Positions 56,069 through 64,000 of a DNA stretch of 64,000 bases are shown here, piece by piece. The translations under genes were made by a program, and so were the position numbers. The stretch's first letter is position 1. Each line of letters opens with the position of its first letter. The notes beneath the pieces were generated by a model. The model was not told the origin of the DNA. It saw nothing but the letters and a program-made list of their open reading frames with translations, and made no database searches. Source of the DNA: Euphorbia lathyris (lineage: Eukaryota > Streptophyta > Magnoliopsida > Malpighiales > Euphorbiaceae); NCBI RefSeq assembly GCF_963576675.1, contig NC_088919.1:42616501-42680500 (forward strand), given 5' to 3'.

Positions 56069-57165
56069 TCAATTGTATAAAAAAAGAAATGATACTTTTT
56101 TATTACATTTAACAAACGATCAATCTAATAAAAACATTTCATGTGAAAAAACATTTTATATTATTTTCAATACCTAATTTTTTATACAAAATGATGCCTG
56201 CGAGCATATCTAGATGCAAATTCACTAATTTAATAGTTTATACATCAATATATTCTAACATATTTCTCTCAATACATAAAATGGGTAGACTATTCAACAT
56301 TTCTTGTGACATTGACAATCTTATATAGTTTTTCTATAATTTTAACTTCGAAAAATTTCTTTCAGCAGATGCAATAGTCACTGGTATCGTTAAGAGAATT
56401 TGAAAAGCAATTGAAATATTTGGATAAGAATATGATATTTTCACAAACTCAAGAATTTCAAAATGTTGACATCAAGTCATTTGACAAAGCATGATAACAG
56501 AAAAATTAAAAACAAAATCTGAAAATCACTTCCTTTATAACAGGCTTTAACGGCTAAATTCTTGATATTGGAAGATTTTGATTCGTTTTCCAATTGCCAG
56601 TAAATCGGAATCTAATATGGAGTTTCTCAAAGACAAAAAAAAATATTAGCAATTGGAAGTTTCAAAATGAGGTGATTAGAGAACAATATTGATTATATAG
56701 CTGATAAATTAAAGGTGAAAGATAATATTACCGTTTAATATTTTTTTGGATTGGAGCATAATTAAAGGAGAGAGATAATTAAGAATATTATTAGGATTAA
56801 TGAGTGTGAGAGATAATTGTGGAAAGAGATAAATTGGGAATTTTATTAGAAAATTTGGAAAGAATCTAAAGTAAATTAGGAAATTAGAAAGACTAGCAAC
56901 TAATCACTACGTTTTTATCAGGGTAATTTTTTTAATTTATTATGATGCCAATGATTTTATCAGGTAACTTTTTATCAAGTAATTTTTTTTAATTTATTCT
57001 GATGCGAATGATTTTAATTTGAAAAGATTTAATACCAATATTTTTAATAAAATATATTTTTTATTTAATAACTAAAAATAATACTAATACATTAGTATAT
57101 TTGGGTTCCTTAGTCTCTGGGCCCTGGGCAGGCGCCCCTCCTGCCCAGGCTTAGGGACGGGTCTG
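56069..57165 (-). mobile_element. hAT transposon, truncated at its 3' end
   Basis: The minus-strand 5' terminus CAGACCCGTCCCTAAG (57150-57165) has the CAG start typical of hAT elements and is followed by a GC-rich hairpin (CTGGGCAGGAGGGGC and GCCTGCCCAG). The left side is a remnant hAT dimerisation region. No matching right TIR exists near 56069, where it joins the retrotransposon leader, so that side is deleted. Confidence 0.65.
56150..56470 (-). pseudogene. hAT transposase C-terminal dimerisation domain remnant
   Basis: Minus-strand translation gives FEILEFVKISYSYPNISIAF, then LLTIPVTIASAERNFSKLKL and MSQEMLNSLPILCIERNMLE. This is the conserved hAT C-terminal block as found in TTF/ZMYM1-like plant proteins; the SAERNFS motif is diagnostic. 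Internal stops (after SKLKLL and near YIDV) show decay. The region also gives dimer contacts in active transposases. Upstream coding parts (catalytic D residues, zinc finger) are not recognisable between 56480 and 57110. Confidence 0.8.
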
Positions 57166-57173
57166 CCCACTTA

Positions 57174-57780
57174 CAATGGTTCAGCAACATGAGCAGTTTC
57201 TTTTGGTAAATTTTCAATTGCATGGAGTTCAACATTTCGACTGCTTTGTCTACGGCAGTGTTTGGGCAAACCATAGAGTTGATTTGTTCTCGACTATCTA
57301 CTCACTTAAATCCAATTTACATGGACGATGGGTTCGTATTGGGGATTTCAATATCGTTTTGAGAGCACGTGAAAAAACTGGTTGACCATCGGCATTAAGA
57401 CCATGTCGAGATAGGGATTTCATGGATGGGTGTGATTGGTTTGATGTTCAAATGAATGAGCTGCTTTTATATTTGGTGTAACAGCAAGCAAGGTAGGCTT
57501 GGATTAATTGTAGGTTAGACAGGGCACTAGTTTCCACTGATTTTGCTGATGCATGCGACTACAATTGTGACGGATGATCCAGACCATTCGGATCATTATC
57601 CACTTTTTTTCCTTGTTCGACTTGCTCTTGCAAAGTATGTCGATTTTGATTTCAGAAAATGTGGACAAGCCACTCAGGGCTTCATGCGGTTATCAAGGAT
57701 CACTATGCTAGCCCTTGCCCACCCTTTGCTTCAATGCCTCTTCTTTGCCACAAACTTCGTGGGTTAAGGCCTATTATGCA
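57174..57780 (+). pseudogene. LINE (non-LTR) endonuclease fragment
   Basis: Plus-strand pieces match the AP-endonuclease of plant L1-type LINEs: WVRIGDFNIVLRAREKTG (57330-57383, the GDFN motif), CDWFDVQM near 57430, a degraded RLDRALVS near 57515-57535, and DHSDHYPL near 57573-57600 with the catalytic SDH. After that, HAVIKDHY and LRGLRPIMHRWN are typical of the linker before RT. Stops and at least two frame changes break it. The N-terminal end is cut by the hAT junction and RT is absent. Confidence 0.8.
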
Positions 57781-57795
57781 CCGATGGAATGTGGA

Positions 57796-57888
57796 GATTT
57801 TGTCCAATTTAATGTTAATATAGCGGCTACTCAGTTAAACATCGGTGTAGATTTTGTCCAATTTAATGTCAATATAGCGGCTACTCAG
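57796..57888 (+). repeat. 54-bp direct duplication
   Basis: GATTTTGTCCAATTTAATGT ... GCGGCTACTCAG at 57796 and again at 57850. The second unit is interrupted after CTACTCAG by the MITE at 57889 and its end (TTAAAC) resumes at 58438. Confidence 0.8.
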
Positions 57889-58429
57889 CAGTGTTCTAAA
57901 AATCGGTCAAGTCGGCGACTAATCGGCCGATATATCTGTGATTTTTACCACACTGGCCGATTTTATATAACTGGTCGGCATAAGTCGGGAGCCCGATTTT
58001 CTTCCGCATAGGCGGTTCAAATCGGGTTAAGTCGGACAAGTCGGTCAAGTCAGACAAGTCGGGTTAGGCGGAAAAAATCGGTCTAGGCGGAAAAAATCGA
58101 CTGAAATATATTAAAATCGGCTGAAGTGGATTAAAATCGGCCTAATTTATAAATTATAATTAGTAAAAAATAATACAAGTAATTAGTATTAACTAATAAC
58201 TATTTTATTATTTATTTAAAATAAATATTTATATTTTTCTATTATATAATATTTGTTATTATTATTTTTAGATAGTATAATTTATATTTTAAATGTGTTT
58301 ATATAATATTTATTTAATATAAATCTAAAAATAGAAAAAATACAAATCCGATTAATCACCGATTAATCCCCGATTAATCTTTGGAAGTCTTGTCCGCCCG
58401 ACTAGCGCCTACCGACTTTTATAACACTG
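57889..58429. mobile_element. hAT-type MITE (541 bp)
   Basis: Begins CAGTGTTCTAAAAATCGG and ends CCGACTTTTATAACACTG, imperfect 18-bp inverted ends, with the exact 8-bp TSD CTACTCAG at 57881-57888 and 58430-58437. Its subterminal parts are rich in GTCGG/CCGAC and AATCGG words; the middle is AT-rich. No coding capacity. Confidence 0.88.
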
Positions 58430-58437
58430 CTACTCAG

Positions 58438-58907
58438 TTAAACACTATTAAGTAGGAAATTTATTTAAACGATTGGACGGATGAGCTCCACAATAACAAA
58501 ATAAGAGTAAACATTCGTGTGAGTGAACTAATTCTCTCTCTGACATGCTCAATGATAAACATTCACGTACAACATTCACATAAAACATTTACCCACTACA
58601 CATAGAAACTGGAATAACAGGGATTAGCACAAAAAGGAGATGTAGACGAAGCTTACCTCAAAAGCAGAATGATATGGTAATATTTAGACTCAAAATCCAA
58701 TTGAGAAACCACAACTTAATAGGACCGATGTTAGATAAAGAGTCACCACTTGGATTTTTTAGGTCTAAGAATGTTACTGAGATTCCTTGCGGGAGTGGGT
58801 TCGGAAAGTTAGTTATGCTTGACAAAGGTTAATATTCCCTCGATATGAAATATTAAGCCCCACCCCCCCCCCCCCAAAATCGCATGGGAAACCTACCCGC
58901 CTCCTAC
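58438..58907. other. non-coding DNA with a C homopolymer
   Basis: No gene seen. A run of about 13 C residues lies at 58863-58876. Confidence 0.5.
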
Positions 58908-58910
58908 TTA

Positions 58911-59239
58911 GGGTCTGCTTGGATTGAGGTTAGTGGAGGTTAATTAAAGGGAGATTATTTGTGTAACGTTGCTTGGGAAGGAGTTTAAATGGAGGTTATT
59001 TTTCTAACCTTGCTTAACCTTGCTTGGGAAGGAGTTTAAGTTTAAATGAGGGTTAAATGAGGGTTAAATGGAGGTTCAAAAACCTCCAATTTCAGTCCCA
59101 CCAAATTGGTGGGATCTGGAGGTTCTCTAATCTCCCCTCCCTTCCCTTCCCCTCCCTTTAATTAACCTCCCCTCCCTTCCCTTCCCCTCCCTTCCCCTCC
59201 CTTTAATGAACCTTACGAAACTTTCATCCAAGCAGACCC
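58911..59239. mobile_element. Tourist-like (PIF/Harbinger) MITE, 329 bp
   Basis: Ends GGGTCTGCTTGGAT and ATCCAAGCAGACCC are exact 14-bp inverted repeats, flanked by the 3-bp TSD TTA (58908-58910 and 59240-59242). The interior has GAGGTTA repeats on the left and CCCTCCCTT repeats on the right that can pair as a long hairpin. Confidence 0.9.
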
Positions 59240-59242
59240 TTA

Positions 59243-59903
59243 GGATTTCTAAATATGTTCATACTATTAATAACTTTTTGAGCTTTTGACAATTGTAAAA
59301 AAATGTATGATACATGTGAAGAGTGTCAATTTGCAAGTTGTTTCGATTAGAGATTACCAACTTATTGAAATGTGAGTCTGTATCTAGTTTATAACATGAT
59401 AAAAAAATAAACCAAAAATAGAAAACAAACTTATTACAAGCAAATTACCAAAATGAAATTAAATTGATATTTACAAATAAACTTGAGCATCCTAAAGCCT
59501 TCTTTTCCTTTTAATGTTATTGAAATAAGATTGGATACACATAAAATAAATTAAAAAATACTAAGAACATAAGAACAAGGTAAAAAAATCTACATTTTGG
59601 TCATGCGGTTCAAATTTGGCCTTACTTTCTTTTTAACGTTGAGAGTAAAAATTAAATAAAAAAGATCTCGAGATTTTACCCTTCACCAAGCATCGTGCTA
59701 TCTAAGTGACCAAAAATCGACCAGTGGAACAAAAAACGCTCAAAGGGCCTAGGCGGATCAAAAAGATAATTTCTAGCATAAAATCAGTTAATAGAGCCTT
59801 ATTGATTTCATATGCATTTGAAATTTATTTTTTTAACAATTCAAAAACATACAATTCCAGACACATATAGAATGGAGAACGCTCTATTTATCTGGTTTTT
59901 ATG
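59243..59903. other. non-coding AT-rich DNA
   Basis: No ORF or repeat that I can support. Confidence 0.5.
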
Positions 59904-59911
59904 TTCACAAC

Positions 59912-60431
59912 TATGGTTTTAAAAATCGAACCGGATCAGCCGGTTCAACCCAGTTCAAACACTAGACCGTTATATTATAAGCAAACATGTCAATCATTAC
60001 ACCATTAATTGAATCACCGATTATTATTAATTATTTTTATTATTATATTTAGATAACTATTGTAAAAAAAGTTTATCTCCTCGATATTAATAAATTTTAA
60101 TTAACATAGAGTTAAAAAAACAACTATTTAGTTTTATAAGTCTACATCTTTTTTAATTTTTTTAATTTTATGGAATTTTAATATTTTTATATTAAATTTA
60201 TTAATTTGATGATATCTCAAAATATCACAATATTAAAGAATTATTTTTATTATTATTAGTATAACTTTTATTAATATTGTAATATATTATAATGTTAAAT
60301 TTGAATAAAAATATAGTTTTCATATAATTTTTTGAATACTGGTTGGTATCCGGTTTAACCTCAGTTGAACCTTTAACTCTTGACCATCTGTGTCTTCCGG
60401 TTCTTTGACCGGTCTGGTTTTGACAACCATA
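59912..60431. mobile_element. hAT-type MITE (520 bp)
   Basis: Left end TATGGTTTTAAAAATCGAAC and right end (reverse complement) TATGGTTGTCAAAACCAGAC are imperfect inverted repeats with CCGG-rich subterminal parts. Flanks TTCACAAC (59904-59911) and TTCATAAC (60432-60439) form an 8-bp TSD with one mismatch. The interior is AT-rich. Confidence 0.78.
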
Positions 60432-60439
60432 TTCATAAC

Positions 60440-61100
60440 TAATTTGGCAAAATCCTTGTATCTTAACATTGGTAAGTTAGCTCAATTTTTAACATCATTG
60501 TAATAACTTATTAATTATGATTTTTCATGCTTAGTAATTACCATTGTAATAACTTAAAACAAAACATCATCAATTCTGCAAAAGCTGTAAGGGCAATATT
60601 GTCTATTTCTTCACCACCCCCAATTGCTCATATCTAACATCATAGTATTAATTATTTCACCTCTCACATTGTTTATGAGGATTCTGGATTTTCTAACCAT
60701 AATTACACTTATTAATCACATATTGACAAAATAATAATTGTCCAGATAAGGAAGTAATATAAACTGGGTTATGTTATGAATGATTAAAAATTAACCCAAC
60801 TTTCAAATGTTAAAAAATAAAATTGGCATAACTCAACTTGTAAACTTAGAAACATAATTATATCATTTATAACATTAAAAATAAAATTAGTCTTGCTATT
60901 AAAATTGAAGGTATTTTTGTATTTGTATTCTTATCCAAAACTATGCAAATGTCATCATGTAACCCTTGAAATACTTAGACATGCTACTCTTAGACATCTA
61001 TGTTAAAACTAACTTCTCCATAAAACAAAAACTAATAAGAAGAATATTACAACTTTCACACATAGTGCATGGCATTAATGTTTAGACTAGTAATTTATTG
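60440..61100. other. non-coding AT-rich DNA
   Basis: Nothing recognisable. Confidence 0.5.
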
Positions 61101-61109
61101 ATTTTCTAA

Positions 61110-61530
61110 CCACATATTACTATGCGTTAACACGCGATACACTATATGCCAAAATTTATAGTAATAAGTGTAACTTTGTTTAGAAAAAACAACATATTAC
61201 TATACCTTACACGTGATATACTATATGCCAAAATTTATATGTCTGCTAAGTGTAACCGTATTTAGAAAAAAACAACATATTACTATACGTTACACGTGAT
61301 ACACTATATTACTATAAATTTTGGCATATAGTGTATCACGTGTAAGGTATAGTAATATGTTGTTTTTTCTAAACACAGTTACACTTATATGTCTGCTAAG
61401 TGTAGCTGTGTTTAGAAAAAAACAACATATTACTATACGTTACACGTGATATACTATATGCCAAAATTTATATGTCTGCTAGACATTACACGTGATGCAC
61501 AATATGTCAAATTTTATGGTTTTACCAAGT
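61110..61530. repeat. array of about 90-bp units with one inverted unit
   Basis: Direct units contain AACATATTACTATACGTTAC, ACGTGATACACTATATGCCA and TATGTCTGCTAAGTGTAACT. One unit at about 61308-61390 is in inverse orientation (GGCATATAGTGTATCACGTG), so adjacent units form a large palindrome centred near 61308. Confidence 0.82.
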
Positions 61531-63017
61531 GTAGTTTTACTAGTCTAAAAGTTAGATGTCATGTATTATATGTTAATATGTTTCTAGTCTAGCCGTTATT
61601 AGTTTACAGACTTTTTTTTTTTTAAATAGATATAATAAGTACGTGATCAATCATGTTTGGGATAAAGATATGTAGTGTTATAAATTTAACTCTAATATTT
61701 CCAAGTAATATCAATTTTAGTCATACGTTACCAAAAATTTAAAAATGTTTATTTGACTGTTATTTAACTATCGCATCGGACATTCCAAACAAATTTGTCA
61801 ATAAACTGAAGCAATTTCATATATATCTTTTTGTTGGTTATTTGTAACTACAGTAGTAACATCATTAAAGATTTTAGACACTTTGACAAAAAAAAAATTT
61901 GTGATTAACTAGGTGTAATAGCAAATTAAATATTTAGACATTATTGATGTTTGAAAGGTCTGATGTAATAGTTAAATAACAGTATTTGAAATTGACTGTT
62001 AAGTTTTGATGACAATTAAAATCATTTTTTCATTGTTTTAAAGTTACATTTTATATATTGACAAAACATAATTCTCAAAATCAAATTGTGACTGTGTAAA
62101 ATGAACTTAAATATCAATTACTTCATAAACCGTCAAATTAGTAAAAAACGTAAAATTCCCACCGTATGATTTATTGTTTCGATTTAGGGAGTTGTTTTTT
62201 GGGGGGTTGTGTTTTCTCGATATGTAAGAACGATTTTTTTAAAGATAAAAATGCCTCTGGTTATAATCAGAACTTAACTGTATAATTGTAATACTTTGTT
62301 TTGTAAATAAAACATACCACAAACCTTTATTCGTAAACTTTTAAACCACATGCCTCTGTTTGCAAATTGAGCAAATCACAAGCACTTTTTTCGTACTTTT
62401 TCCTTTATTTTAAGCATCGACAATACATGTTATTAGGAAATACTTAGACATGAATTTGTGTGAATCTATATTGCACGAAAACTCTGTTTCCGGAGTATGT
62501 CTCATGTCTATTTCAGAAAATGAAAACTCCTAAGTACAAATTGTTTCTGGGACTAAATATTTAAAAATAGATGCGTTTTTTTTCCCGGCAAACACAGTTC
62601 AAATTCAATTCTGATTATGGTTCTAGCTAATTAAAAGTTGAAACTTTCTCTTAGCTAAAACTTAAGCTTCTTAATTGATGATAATTTCTGCTCATTTTTT
62701 TAATTATATATAGAGTATATAATATCATTTTTTATTACTATTATGCTTTTAATATTTATAAATATATCCCGTACCTTAATGTTTACATGTTTTCTTAAGT
62801 TTCAAATTTTTATGTTTTTCTTAGAAATAATGTTTCCTGGTACAGTTAAACCTCGATAAATGAATGTTCGATAAAGTAATAACCTCGTCTATATAATAAA
62901 TTCTTTCGGTCCCGACTTGGGCTAATGGACTAAAGTAATAACCTCGTTAAATGCATTAAGTAATAAAAATATTTAAATCCTTAAGGGCCCAATGAAAATA
63001 TAAATTAATAATTATTG

Positions 63018-63053
<36 letters not shown>

Positions 63054-63159
63054 GAAGGATCAAGTGAGAACCTCCTCTTAGGTGAGCACACTTCCTTATG
63101 GTGAGAACAGTCAAAACTACATCGTTTTAAGTAACAAAATTAAAAAAATAAACGCTGAC
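61531..63159. other. non-coding AT-rich DNA with a (TA)n microsatellite
   Basis: No gene seen. A segment at about 62850-62980 (CCTCGATAAATGAATG ... AGTAATAACCTCGTTAAAT) looks like part of a dispersed repeat, but I cannot find its ends. A (TA)n tract occupies about 63021-63051. Confidence 0.45.
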
Positions 63160-63236
63160 GCTACTTAGGGGGTTCAAACCTAGGACTCTTTATCTACACT
63201 TCACCCTACTTACCACTAAGCTAATTGTCTCTCTTG
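63160..63236 (-). mobile_element. SINE-like tRNA-derived head (pol III A and B boxes)
   Basis: On minus, TAGCTTAGTGG (63213-63223) fits the A box and GGTTTGAACCC (63170-63180) the B box, 32 bp apart as in tRNA-derived SINEs. No cloverleaf with acceptor stem can be built, so it is not a tRNA gene. The 3' part probably continues towards 63050 (GGTTCTCACTTGATCC on minus) but its end and TSD are unclear. Confidence 0.5.
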
Positions 63237-63329
63237 TTTATTATATAGCGCGCTGCTTAATATACCACTCCCTTTTAGCTTCTATTGTTTAATATTTGAC
63301 GCATACACATATTAATATCGATTAAATAT

Positions 63330-63430
63330 GCATAATAATGAATTATTAATAGAAAAAAAAAGAAATTTGCATAATAATGAATTATTAATAGAAAAAAAGA
63401 AATGTGCATAATAATGAATAATTAATATAA
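63330..63430. repeat. about 38-bp tandem repeat, three units
   Basis: GCATAATAATGAATTATTAA followed by an A-rich spacer, three times. Confidence 0.75.
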
Positions 63431-63529
63431 AAAAAATCCAAGAACATACTCTAATTTCTTATTTATTTAATTCCTTTATATTTTTGTAATTTATGTTATA
63501 TAAGAAAATATATTTTTTAAAACATACGT

Positions 63530-64000
63530 TACAATATATATTTTAACTTTTAAAACACGAACTATGAAGTTTAGAACGTACGACATATTTTTTAGAACAT
63601 ACGTTATGTTTTTTAGAACATGTGTTATGTTTTTTCGAACATGAGTTATAAATTATATTATAGAACAAATGAAAAAACGATTCAGATATCTACTGATTTT
63701 TTTAGAATATTATACTTAATTTTTGGAACACAAACTATATATTTTTTAAAACAAACGTTAGAACATATATTTTAACTTTTAAAACACAAACTATGAAGTT
63801 TAGAACGTACGACATATTTTTTAAAAGATACGTTATGTTTTTTCGAAAATGAGTTATAAATTATATTATAGAACAAATGAAAAAACGATCGAGATATCTA
63901 CTGATTTTTTTTAGAACATTATACTTAAATTTTGGAACACAAAATATAAACTTTAAAACATATGTTATGTTTTTTAGAACATGCGTTATGTTATTTAGAA
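63530..64000. repeat. about 229-bp tandem repeat running off the right edge
   Basis: TTTAACTTTTAAAACAC starting at 63542 recurs at 63771, and following landmarks (GAAGTTTAGAACGTACGACA; ACGAT, AGATATCTACTGATTTTTT) keep the same order. Each unit also holds short internal repeats of GTTATGTTTTTTAGAACAT. The array continues beyond 64000. Confidence 0.75.

Noticed and set aside
62850..62980. Segment with repeated AATAACCTCG words that could be a MITE end
   Set aside because: No matching inverted end or TSD could be located, so no element border can be claimed.
63160..63236. Possible tRNA gene because A and B boxes are present on minus
   Set aside because: No acceptor stem or complete cloverleaf can be formed; it fits a SINE head better.

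Overview
This window is AT-rich plant DNA, most likely from a eudicot. It carries several diagnostic plant transposon groups: a Sirevirus-type copia element, a Ulp1/DUF1985-carrying Mutator-like element (MULE), CACTA elements starting CACTACAAGAAA, Tourist-like and hAT MITEs, and tRNA-derived SINE pieces. I see no ordinary host gene. Every recognisable protein belongs to a transposable element and nearly all carry stop codons. No species can be named from sequence alone.

Layout. 1-3319: left-truncated Ty3/gypsy element on the minus strand (gag, protease, RT, PBS, one LTR). 3716-7182: non-autonomous CACTA with TSD CAT. 7355-12672: complete Ty1/copia element with both LTRs and a gag-pol frame broken by three stops. 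13894-14767: a MITE with a second MITE (14161-14673) nested in it, both with 9-bp TSDs. 15554-15774: a further MITE-like repeat.

The centrepiece is a MULE at 16106-45157 (29,052 bp) with terminal inverted repeats of about 125 bp and a 9-bp TSD AAAAGAATT. It holds a multi-exon DUF1985/Ulp1-peptidase gene on the plus strand and a mudrA-type transposase gene on the minus strand. An 11.4-kb Sirevirus (17218-28598, TSD GTAGA) sits inside a DUF1985 exon. An 8,766-bp segment, made of the Sirevirus tail, its 3' LTR and most of the MULE interior, is then repeated in direct tandem (27028-35793 and 35794-44559) and looks almost identical in the two copies. Removing the Sirevirus and one duplicate leaves a MULE of about 8.9 kb.

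45386-51264: second CACTA, with a transposase-associated domain remnant and a 5'-truncated SINE; its last bases are cut off by an insertion. 51265-56068: tandem LTR-internal-LTR-internal arrangement of a gypsy-like element with no coding capacity (LARD-like). 56069-57165: truncated hAT with the C-terminal dimerisation region. 57174-57780: LINE endonuclease fragment. 57889-58429, 58911-59239 and 59912-60431: three MITEs with clear TSDs. 60440-64000: non-coding AT-rich DNA with a mixed direct/inverted repeat array near 61.1-61.5 kb, a SINE-like tRNA head near 63.2 kb and a tandem array running off the right edge.

The window therefore records ordered insertions: MULE first, Sirevirus into it, then a very recent tandem duplication (or an assembly artefact). 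The most unusual signals are the near-perfect 8.77-kb duplication with 5-bp microhomology, islands of TTCGCGAA/TATGCGAA motifs at both ends and in the middle of the MULE, and the copia element at 7.4 kb that lacks the usual tRNA-Met primer site and has a 15-bp inverted repeat across the LTR boundary instead.
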